Shown here one piece after another: positions 43,192 through 55,033 of a DNA stretch of 64,000 nt. The DNA comes from Didymella arachidicola (Eukaryota > Ascomycota > Dothideomycetes > Pleosporales > Didymellaceae), in assembly GCA_016630955.3 (NCBI GenBank), contig CM049992.1:248001-312000 (forward strand), in the 5' to 3' direction. The stretch's first letter is position 1. The number at the start of each line of letters is the position of its first letter. A program made the position numbers and the translations under genes. The notes under the pieces are model-generated. The model worked only from the letters and a program-made list of their open reading frames with translations. It was not told where the DNA came from and searched no databases.

Positions 43192-44954
43192 ATGTGCATC
43201 GTGCCATCTCGACCTCCAGCCTCGACATGTACGCAGTCAGCAGCCACTCTCCCTTGCTCTATTGTAGACCCACAATGTGGATTTGTAGACAACAACGACA
43301 TCTACGGTATCGGTATCCGCATCGGCATTTACTCGCAAATCCTCGCCGTGCGGTTCGCAAATTACTTCCTCTTCTCGGAAGCACAAGTCCTTCGCGATTC
43401 TGTGAGCATATTTAGCGTCGCATTGCTCATTGTTGCGCTCATCTACGCCGTGAATCCCCAAAATGTGTTTGCCGTTGAAGGCTTTGTGCTGCTGCAGATA
43501 CTTTCTTGGACTTGCATCATGGGTGTGAGGACAAAATCGAGTTATAGCAAGGGTATCTTCAGTCGCGGGAGCTTGATCAGGAAATTTGTCTGCGAGACTG
43601 TAAATGTGCTAAATGTAGGGCTACATGTGTGGTTTTGGTGGGTCGGTATCGGACAGGTGAAGAAAACACCATGCGGGACATACATCATGATGTATGTTCT
43701 CAAGACAGGCATGTTCGGATGGGCAAGGAAGGTGATGATGTCGATAAGTATATTTGTACTATGCTGTAAGATTTACTGGGCAAGCGTGGAGTTTCTCAGA
43801 CCTTGGACAATGTGGAGAATCAGCAAGACCAGGAATGAGTTTATGGAAGCGGTCAAGAGATGGGAAGAAACAACGTCTAAACAAGCCCTGCCAGTCGCAG
43901 ACATGTGTATCCTGGATAAGGATAGTATAGGCTATGAGTCTGTTTGTGCATGCGGAGACGCGGATGACGCCTGTTCGAAGTCTTCCTGTACGCAATGCTC
44001 GCCTCTCAAGTCACACTTCGTATCCGGTCTACCTTCGACGTTCAATGTCGAATTGAAGTGCGAACCAACGAAAGATCAGACGCCTGATCAGATTGAGTCA
44101 TCGCACAGCTCAATCGGCACGCTCACTCCAGTACATTACCACCATCCTCCACTGGACGCCATTTGCCGAGAGTTCACCCCGAGTTTGCGGTACTGCAGCA
44201 AGTTTACGAAAGTCAGCGCTATATCCGGCACTGCATATCAGCAACCCCGTACCAAGTGAGCGAATGCAGCACACAGCCTACCTTCCCGAACATCATTAAG
44301 TCGATCATCTTCCCATCCAGATACCGCAGGGCAAATTCAGTCAGCAAATCACCATCTTGGTTCCGCTGCCATCTGCACACGTGGAAGCTATTTCTTACTT
44401 GTCGCTTTCCACCACAGGCCTTTATAATCTACCCGCACCTACGCCAAACTCGACTGCTGGATCCATTGAACGGCCCCTTCCAGCTGTACGCTGCAGTCAC
44501 GTATAAGTACGTAGGTGGAGGAGGGCGACTCACGTGGCCGTCAGTATCATTAGCGTCTTCACTGAGGGAGGCGACGCCAGAGACGCCAAAGAAGATCTGG
44601 CTCGGATGGTACTATACTGTTCTCGACCTGGTGATACACATCATCGTGATTCTGCAGCTCGAATTGACGTTGCGCTGGAACCACGTCAGCGGCCTGAGCG
44701 GTCTTTGGACAATTTTAGGTCAGCTTACACCGTTCATCATCGGCATTGGAGGCTTGACGCTCATTGGCTGTAGGTGGGCGGTGAGAGTGTGGGTGAAATA
44801 CAAAAAGAATGCGGGAATGAGCAGCGGCTGGGACGAATATTGTCTGCTCGGTGGTACAAGGGCAGCCGCCAGACAGCATAACGAGAGCTTCGGGTTAGAA
44901 GAGTCTGTCAGGAAAGGGTATGCGAGATGGAATGAAGAGCATACAATGTCCTGA
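43192..44954 (+). CDS. Multi-spanning membrane protein of unknown function
   Basis: Exons 43192-44130 and 44184-44954, intron 53 nt (GTACAT ... CCCGAG); 569 residues. At least six hydrophobic segments are visible: around residues 45-65, 68-85, 95-110, 140-155, 175-200 and, after a long hydrophilic loop, IIVILQLELTL and PFIIGIGGLTLIGC near residues 460-510. The loop (about 240-400) is Cys/Ser-rich and probably cytosolic. The start NDIYGIGIRIGIYSQILAV resembles a conserved opening I associate with uncharacterised fungal plasma-membrane proteins. The intron is inferred because it is the only GT-AG pair that moves the frame into the second half; its branch point is weak. Confidence 0.7.
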
Positions 44955-45709
44955 CCCAGGTCAATTGCCATCAACGAAGCGTGTTACATCCTTCAGACAC
45001 ATGCAAGGCGCAACCTTCTCGAACTATAGCTATACTCAAGCTGTATAGCAGTTCAACTTATTGTTTCTTTACGCTGCCCATTCTGTATGCTTACTGTCCA
45101 CAGTCGGTGAAGATAATTTGCTACCCTAGTGTGATTTCGGTGGTGACAAGACATACTTTCGCCATATCGCAGTCGATCGTGCTGTTTGTGGACATGTGTG
45201 ATTGGCTGTAGTGCCAAACAATGCGTTCTGATGTCTTTACATACTGGTCATTCGGAAGGCAGTTATAAAATAGAGTGAAGGGTTGAGTTTCGAGCTGTAT
45301 CTATTCAGTGGAGCGGCGTGCATGCTTCAATGGTCAAGACCTCTTGAGTCTGTTCCCTAGGTGATTTAACGAAGCACGCACCCAAGACCAGCCTCGACGC
45401 TACAAACGTGCAAAACGGTCTTTGATCGTGCAGTCACCGAGACAGAATCGAGCAAGCTAAGTGTGGTGGCGCGTGAAAGAAGAGCGGCTGGGAGGCGCGA
45501 CGTGATGGCCAGAGGTCCATATCGTTCAGCCAATGGCAGGTGCGATTGTGGAAACCACAGGATCTGATCGGCCCCGCAACTCTCCCGCCACGGCCCATCG
45601 CCATCTCGTCGATAGGCCAGCAAGAATTTGGGAGAGCTGTCCTTTTCGCGATTAAAACCAGAGTCCCTGCATTCATCTTCTGTAACATCCCTCACATATT
45701 TCGAAAGTC
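44955..45709. other. No supported gene
   Basis: 3-prime region of the membrane protein gene followed by sequence with short frames on both strands. Two antiparallel frames at 45366-45700 have no start context or motif. Confidence 0.4.
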
Positions 45710-46060
45710 ATGCCTCAATTCTTGCGGCGCATATTCAGCGACAAGCACCTCGGCTTCCGGAGAGATCCTTCCACGCAGGACAATGTACAGCAGTCGCGAC
45801 GGGTCATCATCAAGACCTCAACAGAGCGACCGGAAACACGGTTGCGAGCTAGGCTTTCACAGCTCAATCTTGCACTGCATCCAGAGGAAATAGGACGCCC
45901 TCAGGATGGGGCAAGTCTTGCCGATAGCGAGATGCGGGCTGCTCGGCCTATCCTTGCACCGAGTATAGCGTCGCATGAACGATACTCGCCGGCCCCGAAG
46001 ACGAAAGCCCCCAGAAGGAAACTAAGCAAAAGGCATCGCATGCCTGACTTGAAGGCATGA
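45710..46060 (+). CDS. Small basic protein candidate, 116 residues
   Basis: ATG-initiated frame beginning MPQFLRRIFSDKHLG with strong basic character, an internal amphipathic helix (RLRARLSQLNLALHPEE) and a C-terminal basic cluster (APRRKLSKRHRM). The N-terminus could be a mitochondrial presequence (Arg-rich amphipathic) but this is inference. No family is recognised. The codon pattern is coding-like and the opposite strand offers no better frame. Confidence 0.45.
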   Translation: MPQFLRRIFSDKHLGFRRDPSTQDNVQQSRRVIIKTSTERPETRLRARLSQLNLALHPEEIGRPQDGASLADSEMRAARPILAPSIASHERYSPAPKTKAPRRKLSKRHRMPDLKA

Positions 46061-46691
46061 CGAAAGTACGTGTATTGCAAACTCGCGAACGAGTGTAAGC
46101 TGATAGTCAAAGGACGTTACGGCATCATGACCACCAGGCGACCTGTAAATACTTCACGAACATAGATTATGTCAACGAAAACTTCACAGTACACAACATA
46201 CTATTGAAAAACCCGACCTCCTATGACCCATCTGAAAACCACCTTCTGCAGCCATTTCGTACAGATTTGTGGGTTAGATTCGGCATGCGCTCACCGACGC
46301 ACAGCTGAGTTAAATGCACTCAAGCTACCCTTATATTCCAAGACATATACTATCATTGATGCGAAATCAGCCTAAAATTACGAGCGTTATGTGCGCTATT
46401 TGCATGCTTGTTGACCCTCTCGCATTGCTCGCTCTCATCTCGCGCTTGTCTTCCTGCACAGCCGTGGCGTTGATTCTCAGCCTTGGCCTGACCCACTTCC
46501 TCCGGCAATCTCCAAGTCTTGATCCTACAACTCAGAAGGTCCAATAGCTGTCCTTGTTTAAAGAGTTTGTGGGCTGAACTCGCACTTGAGTCTCGAAACA
46601 GACATAGTAGCGACACCCCGCGGTCCGCCTTGACCCTTACTTAAATGTCTGTATGCCGAGCAATGGAAAGTCGAACAAGTAGCACATCAGA

Positions 46692-48620
46692 ATGAAACCC
46701 TTCACAAAAGCTGTGCTCCAGCTCTTGCTGACTTCGATCGGCGTAGCAGCAACGACGTCGAGGTGCAAATGTGTAGGTGGCTACCCCAACACCATCTGGT
46801 TTCTTCCGCTTCCCTCAGTGCTGATGTAGATCTTCTAGACACCTGCAGACTCATGCTGGCCAAGCCCATCAGACTGGGTCGATCTTAACATCACGCTCTC
46901 TGGTGCTCTGATCCGCGGTAGCCCGCCTGCATCGGTCTGTTATCTTGATGACCGCGACTACAACGAAGAATCCTGCGCATTTGTTCGTGCCAGGTGGTTC
47001 GATTCAACGTTCCATGCGTCGGATCCTGTTAGTATCGACTACCCCGTCTGGACAAACAATTCTTGCAACCCTACATATCCCAATGGAACGAGTGTGACCG
47101 GCGATTCAGATGCAAGAGCGAGAGGTTGTGATGCAAGCACGTATCCAGCATATGTCGTCAATGCAACTCAAACCTCGCAAGTTGCTTCAGCACTGAAGTG
47201 GGCAAACGAGAAAGACATCCGCATTGTGGTCAAAGCTACAGGGCACTCCTACACCGGCCGCAGTACAGGAGCCGGAAGTTTATCTATCTGGACCTACAAC
47301 TTCCGAGGCATCAAGTACTTAGAAGACTTCCAGCCAGCCTCTTGCCACACCCCGCAACTATTCTCTGCAGTCCGAGTTGCTGCTGGTCATACCAACGGCG
47401 AAGTACAGGCATACCTGAGCGAACACGATAGAGTAATCGTGAGCGGCGCAAACCCCAGCGTTGGCATCATTGGTTGGCTAACCGGTGGCGGTCACGGGTT
47501 CTTATCAAGTACCTATGGCATGGGCAGCGACAATCTTCTCGAAGCCACGATTGTGCTTTCCTCAGGGGAGACTGTAGTCGCAAACCCTTGTCACAACTCT
47601 GAACTCTTCTTCGCAGTCAGAGGGGGCGGAGGCGGCACATATGGCATTGTGACAGAAGTAGTTCTGCTTACACACCCGAGCCCACAAACAACGCTGCACA
47701 CCTTCACCCTCGCTTCGCTGCCTGAAACCACTGGCACGCAGTTCTGGGACGTAATGGGGTTCCTGCACACTCAGATGCAGCGCCTGAAAGAAGGTGGTAT
47801 GCAGGGGTACTACTACATCGTTGGCCCGCCGGCCGCACCCTCGCTCTCGCTGATCTGGGCATTTATGCTCTTCGACAAGCCAAACGGGACTGTAGAGGTG
47901 CTGATGAATGAGATCGAGGCGTATCTAGCCGAATGCGCAGATCTGTTCGCACACACGTCGAGTATCACACAGGCACCGACGTATTTCGACGCCGCATCAC
48001 GAATCCAGAATGAAGCTGTTGCTAATGGCGGAAGCACATATGGGTCGCGGCTCATGAGTCCCGCTTCGCTAGCTGATGCTGAGAGTAATGCAAGGCTTTT
48101 GCGGGAGGTTGGGCCAAGTGGAAATTCATCGCGTCCCGGTGGCTCAGCCTTCAATACATTGCTTATAGGACACATGGTCGGCTCTTCGGTCATCCCAGCG
48201 TACTATCCGGACGTGCAAAGTCTGAACCCGGCATGGCGCGACACCTTGGTGCACCTAGTCGTTGTGGACAGCTGGCAGGATGGCTCTTCGCAAACAGTCA
48301 TCGATGCTGTGCACGCGGGCGTGACTGCGAAGACGCAGAAGTTGAGGGCTTTGTCACCAGACACGGGCGCGTACTTCAACGAGGCTGATTCGCAAGAGCC
48401 GGACTGGCAAACCTCGTTCTTTGCGAACAACTATGCTCGACTTTTGAAGATCAAAAGGGAGGTAGATTCGGAGAACGTGCTGTGGTGTCGGAAATGTGTA
48501 GGCAGCGGGTCTTACGTTGAGCAAGGCGGCAGGCTGTGTATAGCCTCGAAGGAGGGTCGAGACAGAAGAGATGAGTACACTAGAGCGGTTTTCAGGGAGA
48601 GAAACGAGTTGCGGCCGTAA
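46692..48620 (+). CDS. Secreted FAD-linked oxidase (berberine-bridge/VAO type)
   Basis: Two exons (46692-46772, 46839-48620), intron 66 nt; 620 residues. Signal peptide MKPFTKAVLQLLLTSIGVAA. The PCMH-type FAD-binding domain covers about residues 125-310: VVKATGHSYTGRS supplies the His (about 163) used for covalent FAD attachment, and GWLTGGGHG, GSDNLLEATIVL and GGGGGTYGIVTEV line the cofactor pocket. The Cys that makes the second FAD link in berberine bridge enzymes is absent from SGANPSVGIIG, so FAD is probably held by His alone. Many N-glycosylation sites (NATQ, NITL, NGTS). The C-terminal BBE segment (residues ~560-600) has WCRKCVGS. Such enzymes oxidise alcohols, sugars or alkaloid-like metabolites; substrate unknown. 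No biosynthetic cluster neighbours are seen. Confidence 0.9.
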
Positions 48621-48679
48621 CGCGATTCTACCACCGCTTTCATTGGAATAGGGACGAATTTCGCGATCTCGTTAGTCTT

Positions 48680-49171
48680 TCAAAGAAGCTCTGGCACCTT
48701 ATCGAGAATTCCGGAATGTGGGCTTCGAAGCAGGATGACCTGGGTGACAACTCCTCTGAGCAATGTAGCACAGCCACCAATATATATTAGAGGACGTCTG
48801 TGGTGGCTGAGTCGTCGCACGGCAGTCTCGCAACTCAGGGGTCCAACAAACTCATGACAGATAAGCATTTTGCCAAGAGACCTTATTTCTTCGGCCCGTA
48901 GCGTGAAAACTAGCGGGTCTGGAATCGCCAGGAACCGTACCAGAGCTGTAACACGAGCTTCGCGGCTTCGCCCAAGCGTCACCCCTCCTTCATGCACAAT
49001 TGTGTAGCGCCTCGAAGTGGCTGGACCACCCAATAGGATGATCAGGAGCCATGGATTTGGAAGCGCGAAGATGGGCCGCGGGGCTTCACAGCTGAACCGC
49101 AGGCGCAGGTAGATCTGGGACTGGATGGCACTACGGATCCTCCGTGGTGACAGATGCATGTGGATCGTCAT
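48680..49171 (-). CDS. Orphan protein candidate, 163 residues
   Basis: Uninterrupted frame from an ATG at 49171 to 48680, convergent with the oxidase gene and divergent from the WW-protein gene. Composition is Leu/Ile/Arg-rich with one hydrophobic stretch (NPWLLIILLGG). No domain is recognised. Codon third positions are mixed. It may instead be unexpressed sequence in the shared intergenic region. Confidence 0.35.
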   Translation of the reverse strand: MTIHMHLSPRRIRSAIQSQIYLRLRFSCEAPRPIFALPNPWLLIILLGGPATSRRYTIVHEGGVTLGRSREARVTALVRFLAIPDPLVFTLRAEEIRSLGKMLICHEFVGPLSCETAVRRLSHHRRPLIYIGGCATLLRGVVTQVILLRSPHSGILDKVPELL

Positions 49172-49314
49172 TTTTACTGTGGTACATGCTCCGTGATTGA
49201 TAAATAGCGCAGGCGCGCTCCACTACACCCTGGACGATCCTATCCCACAATCACTTGACATACCTGTCACCTTTCCCTTCCACAGACTCCCTCACATCCC
49301 AACACATCTTCACA

Positions 49315-50245
49315 ATGGGCTTCCTCGATAGCATTGTCAACAAACTCACAGGCGAAAGCCAACATGGCGGACAGCAACAGTACAGCGGACAGCAACAGTA
49401 CGGCGGTCAGCAACAATACGGCGGTCAGCAGCAATACGGCGGACAGCAGTATGGCGGGCAGCAGCAGTACGGTGGCCAACAACACGGTCCTCCGCCTGTC
49501 TCACCACCGTGGTATGCTGAGTGGGACAATCGCGAGAACCGTTGGATCTTCGTCAACCAGCAAGACGGCGAACGCACATATCAGTACCCTGGGCCTGGCA
49601 ACCAGAGCCAAGGCGCGTACGGACAACAAGGTGGATATGATAACCGAGGCTACGGCCAGCAGCAAGGTGGGTACGGCGGCGGCTATGGTCAGCAACAGGG
49701 CTATGGTCAGCAGGGAGGCAGTTACCCTCCGCAGGGACAACCCAAGAAGGAGGGTAGCAATGCCTGGAAGTACGCTGCTGGCGGCGCTGCTGGTCTCGTT
49801 GGAGGTGCCTTGCTGATGCACGAGGCCGGAAATATCAGTACGTGTTTTGGTGCATCCGGTGTTGCAGTCTGCTAACAACCTCGCAGAGGAGGACTGGGAG
49901 CAAGACAAGCATAAGATAGAGCAGCGCGCCGACAACTTCGGCAACAACGTCGAGAACTTCCCCGAGAACGCCGCAAACTGGACAGGACAGAAGGTTGGCA
50001 ACGTCGAGAACTTCGGTGACCGCGTTGAGAATAAGTGGGATAATACAGTCAACGATGTCGAGAACTTCCCCGAGAACGCCGCCAACTGGACAGGACAGAA
50101 GGTCCAGGAAGTCGAGGACATTCCCCAGGGTATCGAGAACAAGTGGGATGGTGCGGTAGACAATGTTGAGGACTTTGGGGACCGCATGGACAACGCGTAT
50201 GATAACGGAAGGGATGAGGAGAGGTATGACGATGATGATTACTAA
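49315..50245 (+). CDS. WW-like domain protein with QQYGG repeats
   Basis: Exons 49315-49837 and 49887-50245, intron 49 nt; 293 residues. I chose the ATG at 49315 (MGFLDSIVNKLTG) over the upstream one at 49255 because the leader and context fit better. Residues 18-56 are tandem GGQQQY repeats, prion-like in composition. Then comes a WW-like module with two aromatic ends (PPWYAEWDNRENRWIF, TYQYPGP), a second Gln/Gly/Tyr-rich stretch, a Gly/Ala-rich hydrophobic segment (AAGGAAGLVGGALLMHEAG) and, in exon 2, two exact copies of NVENFPENAANWTGQKV-type repeats (second copy DVENF...), each followed by an acidic linker. The C-terminus is Asp/Tyr-rich. Likely a stress-related or scaffold protein; function not known to me. 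Confidence 0.85.
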
Positions 50246-50539
50246 GAGAGCACCAGAAGGCAGGTGCACCTACGCTGCGTTATGGCTGAGCACAAGTTTG
50301 CTCCTTACATCTCGTTCCATTCGCAACATGCCCCGTACTTGTAGTGCTCTTTCTAACTTGACGCTATCGCGATCTATGGGACTTCATGATGAGTGAAGGC
50401 TTTGCAAGCTTGGCAGGCGAGTATCAGTAGGAGGTAACCAGACAATTCAGTATCAGATTAAGGTACAGCTTTGCATGACGGCGACGACACCATATGAACA
50501 TACGCTCATGAGACCTTTACTGCTTCCGAAAGTGCACTA

Positions 50540-50851
50540 CTAACGGCGTTTGCGTCTCCTGTCCCTCTTCCTGCGCTTTTTCTCTGTCATCGCTGCTTCT
50601 TTGGATGCCTTCAGCCTTCTGGCCTCGCGCTTTGCTCGCCAGCCCGTAAAATATGCGAATACCTGTTTTAAGAAGCAGAAAGCAAACATCACTGCAGCTT
50701 CGGCTTTAAGCTTTACATGTACCTGTTGCACGAAGGAGAATCTGAATGGGAATAAAGATACTGCTGCTGAGTATGCATTGTTGAGGAAAGAGAAAGGAGC
50801 GGTAACAAGCATTTCAAAAGCGACTGTGGAGTTCGACTGCTGTGCTGCCAT
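50540..50851 (-). CDS. Small protein with one hydrophobic segment and basic tail
   Basis: I took the ATG at 50851 (MAAQQSNSTVAFEM) over that at 50887; 103 residues. A hydrophobic, Phe-rich segment (AAVMFAFCFLKQVFAYFTGW) is followed by a highly basic tail (TEKKRRKRDRRRKRR). This suits a tail-exposed membrane protein or, if not inserted, a nuclear or ribosome-associated basic protein. No family is recognised. Confidence 0.5.
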   Translation of the reverse strand: MAAQQSNSTVAFEMLVTAPFSFLNNAYSAAVSLFPFRFSFVQQVHVKLKAEAAVMFAFCFLKQVFAYFTGWRAKREARRLKASKEAAMTEKKRRKRDRRRKRR

Positions 50852-51561
50852 GACTGGAGGTAGCCCAGAGATAATTCGGGATTTCACGGAAGATTCAGAG
50901 CATCAAACCTTAAACGGTCATATACCTTCTTTCCGCTGTCACTAACAAAGTGACGCGCTCCTCTGTGACTTTCGAGCTACGCTTCCCTGTGGGCATGGCC
51001 TACATAATAACCACGCGACTGTACGATGTTGACATGTCGATGTGACGAGGTGATCGAGATTCTTCTTGTCAATTACCAGAAGTCATGTCTAGTGGATGTC
51101 GTGCTCGAAAGATGAGTCGTGGTTGCGCACAAGCCACAGATCGCGCTCGTCAACCTCGTCTAGCGCACCCTGGTCAGGATGACAGACGTCATTCGAGACC
51201 GGTCTGAGAAGCGCGTCATACAACATTTGAATCTAAGTGCTCCGCTGCATTTTCGCAAAGTTAGACGCAGGGACGCTTCATTGCAATGCAGATGACCTGG
51301 AGACTGTGTCCCTGAGTGCGCTTCCTCGCCAAACGGCGACCTCACAGTATTTGACCCCCCAGGCCAACCTTGGGACCGCGTGCAGCTTCGGCAAAATCCC
51401 ACTACCACCACGCTGTGTAACCAACCACGATCGCGCAAGCCAACTTTCGTCTCAGCTGCGGCCGCTCTCCTGCGACCTCGAAAGAATAGAAACTTCCTCT
51501 AAAGCAACGATCACGAGCATGCGAACTGCAAGCAAATTTAAACAAAACTACAGAACCAAAG

Positions 51562-53226
51562 ATGGATGAGAACTTGCGCGTTCTTGAGGTATGCACGTGC
51601 GACTGAGGTCGCACAATATAGCTAACAAGGCCGCAGCAGGAATACTGCCCACCAGTCGATCCTGCGCTCCTTGCTGCGATCTTCAGTGACTTCGCAGATG
51701 CACCAAACGCGTTAGAGCTAGCCAGAGAGCTGCTCGATCCAATCAAGGCCTCGGCGGTCGCAGAGCAGGCCACGGACTTCGACGCCTCTGGCAGCAGCGG
51801 GGGACCCGTACGCGACAGTCTTGGCAAGAATGGCTCAGATGTCGACTCGAACGCGGACACCTGGGCGACGCGCACGACCCTGACTGACGCGACACACCTC
51901 TCGAACGACTTCTCGACACTCAGCGTGGATGGACGATCCCCGGAAGGCTCTGAGGAGGCGTGGGATGGCGGCTACTACAGAGACACAGAGCAGTCTGAGA
52001 CGAAAAGTAAAGAGGAGCTGCTGGCAGAGACGTTTCCAAGCTTGCGCCCTCAGCTTGTTGCATACACACTGAAAAAGTGTAATGACAACTTTAGTAAGGC
52101 TGCGGACGAGTTGTTGAACCACGTTTATTTCGAAGATGCAAAATCGAGCCCAGGTGAAGAGGCGGCGCCCAGTGCGAAGGGCATAGAAGGCTTCTTCGAG
52201 GGTCACCATGTGCCGCAGAAGAACAAGAAAGGCAAGAACAAAAAGAAGCATAGGGTATCTCTATACGATATGAGTTCAGCCAACTCCTCTGGGACAGATA
52301 TGTCCGTTGCCGCGACGCCTAACCGCTGGCAGAACAGCAGTCGTGACGTCGAGTTTATTACAGCACGGACAAAGCTCTCACACAAGGTTGTCTCTTCACT
52401 ATACCACGAGAAGAGCGCATCACTGTCTGCCGCTATCTTGGCTTTCGTGAACAAGGATATGCACGCACACTCAGGGAAGGAACCAGAGGCAGGACACGTG
52501 CAAGATGCTATGGACATCAACGCGGCATTTCCCAGCATCGGCCTCGACCAGACGTTAGCCCTCATTCGTCTAGCAGACGACAACTCGCCTGACAAAGCGC
52601 GGGACCTGGCAAAGGCGCTCACAGAGCAGCCAGCAAGCGCAACCGGCGGGAAAGGCGGCATCCACATTGATTTCAAATATGCACCGGTCAACCTTGACGA
52701 CGATGAGCCTCGCGAGCGCCAGCTCCCTAGCCTGGCCCCATCCCTACGCCCCCACACCACAGCCTCCCTCGGCCAAAGACGTAACGATCTCTACAACAAC
52801 GCCTCGGCAGCCTACAAGAAGGGTGGGCTCACCCGGGCCGCTGCAGGGTACTACGCCCAAGAAGCCCGCGCCCACGGTGAGCACGCGAAACTCTCCAGCC
52901 AGGCCGACGCAGACTACCTCGTCGCAAGCCAATCTTCGTCCACCATTCTCGATCTACACGGCGTCACTGTCGTAGATGCAACGCGCATCGCGAAGCAGAA
53001 GACGCAAGCGTGGTGGAACTCGCTTGGCGAGCAGCGTATAGCTGAATATGGCGGCGCGAGGGGCGGTGTCGGCGAGTATAGAATTGTCGTTGGCTTGGGT
53101 AGACACAGCGCTGATGGGCGGGGAAGGCTGGGGCCAGCTGTTGTCAGGGCACTTGTTAAGGAGGGGTGGAAGGTTGAGGCTGGGTCGGGAGAGGTGGTCA
53201 TTACAGGTGTCAATAGGAGGAGATGA
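51562..53226 (+). CDS. CUE-DUF1771-Smr protein, Cue2-like
   Basis: Exons 51562-51588 and 51640-53226, intron 51 nt; 537 residues. A tiny first exon (MDENLRVLE) carries the start. Around residues 125-165 lies a CUE-like ubiquitin-binding helix set (AETFPSLRPQLVAYTLKKCN, AADELLNHVYF). Near 390-430 is a DUF1771 helical region (RRNDLYNNASAAYKKGG, YYAQEARAHGEH), and the C-terminus is an Smr domain with LDLHGVTVVDA, the IVVGLGRHS loop and the final VITG. Yeast Cue2 uses an Smr domain as an endonuclease that cuts mRNA at stalled, collided ribosomes in no-go decay; the domain order here matches that group. A Lys-rich stretch (KKGKNKKKHR) may contact RNA or the ribosome. Confidence 0.88.
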
Positions 53227-53458
53227 TTGGATTTGTGGCATGTTGTTGTTGATCTGTTGATCGCACAGTATTGAGTATACGCAGATTGGTAGGGAAGGTC
53301 TAAGGATAGATGTTGGCTTCAATCCGCATCACGCATAGATAATATCGAACTGAGCTTATAATGATGTCTACAGTGCTGCACTGCGTATTGCTCAGTCAAG
53401 AGAATGGCTCACACTACAGTCTGCATTTGCCCCATCTCCGCTTTCATCGATGCTCTGA

Positions 53459-55033
53459 CTAGCGCATTGCGGTCTGTGTGACATCGATGATAGCAGCTCG
53501 TCCTTGACACTCTTTATGCTCCTCCTTCAGGAGACTGTCAATGATGGCAGATACTCCCAGGCGAGTGGAGTATTCAAGCCAGTCAGGAAATGTGATCTCC
53601 GTGAGGGCCTGGAACTTGGGCTTGATCTCAGTGTGCTTGACAGTACCTTTCACGCTGATGAACTGCTCAGAAGGGTTGACGAACAACTTCGTGATAGAGT
53701 TGTAGTGGGCCTGTTGAGCAAAGTCGTGTCGAATTCAGGTGTACATCCGGGTGGCTGCTTCCAAACTCATTCTCACGAGCATGAAGACGGTTGTTGACTG
53801 ACCCATCGCTGTGGCCAATGCAGAAAGAATAGGCTGTTGATGCGACTTGTTTGTGAAAAGGCCACTGGTCCAGAGGTGGTTGTTCATTGGAAACGTGTAC
53901 AGAGCCAAGATCTTTCCAGAGAGACGTGTATCCCAGAGAGCATGCAGATAGGCCTCTTCTGCATGTGGGTACAATACCGACAAACGCTCTCGCCAGGAAG
54001 GGTGTGAGACATTGAGCAATGTGAGGTCGTCTAATGGTAAAGGTGGATCTCCTACGCCAGGGCTAGAGCGGAGTTCTTCTTTGCGAGCGTTCCTGTCGGT
54101 GATGTTGATTCCAGCGCGCTCGCAGGGCTGCTTCTTTTGTGACTCTTCAAGATATTGTACGTTGACTGTGAGTCGCATGTAATTGTTGACACCGGAGCTG
54201 GTGATATATTGAAAACTAACACACACGTTGTCATGCTGACGTGGTCGAGCTTCGAGTTCGTCCAGTCTTGGATATTGGGTCGGAAGGCCTCGTTCTTCAT
54301 AAGCTTACTACAAGGCAGGGTTCCGCAGGATGTCATCACCTGTGAGCGGAAAACGGCACTGGAGAAGAAGTTCTTCGTGACATTGAAGTGACACTTGAAG
54401 ATGAGATAATCTCGGAGCATCTTGGTGTTGTCCTTCGTCAGTATCGTCTTGCCTTTACGCTGGGCATCAAGCCTGTAAAGCTTGATCATTACGTCACGTA
54501 GTGAGAACTGTCCTTCTTCTTTACCGTACTACTTCAACTGGACGCCAGACTTACGCAGCATGATCGCAGCAAATTCCCACAAGCCAGATGTGATGGCGGA
54601 GCGCGAGGCTTTGTCGAACTGTCTACGCTCATCGTAGGTAGGGGGAGCTCGCGCGGTTACGATGGATGACCGTATGGTTGTGGGCGGCGATGGGGCGGGG
54701 CGATGTAGGGTCTGGTCTACCTCTATGAAGAGATTGCGCCTGAGCGAAGCCAGTCGATGCCATATGCCTCATGCGGTCAAAGGCCAACGTTGACTATACC
54801 AAGAGACCATACGTGAAGTTGTCTAGGTCATTACAGAGAATTTCTTCACAGTCTTCGAAGCTGAGCTGTTCTGGACCTTGGGACAGGGAGACAAGATTCG
54901 ACTTTGAGGACGCCTCCAGTTCTGGCTCAGCGATGTAGTCGTTTGCAGGCCTGAGCTTGTTCGAGTTCTTGTTGGAACAGAAACAGATGTGTCGATGGTG
55001 CTTGGTGTGGCAGTCTTGGGATGTCAGTGTCAT
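53459..55033 (-). CDS. Unknown protein, multi-exon, with apparent frameshift
   Basis: Exon 1 is 54800-55033 (MTLTSQDCHTKHHRHICFC), exon 2 54555-54720, exon 3 from about 54518 downward, and a last exon reached through a GTGAGA...CTCAACAG intron near 53695-53765 that rejoins the frame in FMLAHYNSITKLFVNPSEQF. Within exon 3 the frame that reads DVMIKLYRLDAQRKGKTIL through RPNIQDWTNSKL continues past 54230 in the wrong register, while the coding-looking continuation (YITSSGVNNYMRLTVNVQY) is two bases off, exactly at a TGTGTG run. Without that one TG unit the frame would be continuous, so the locus may be a pseudogene or carry a sequence error. The N-terminal Cys/His set is not a recognised zinc finger. 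No family is known to me. Confidence 0.55.
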
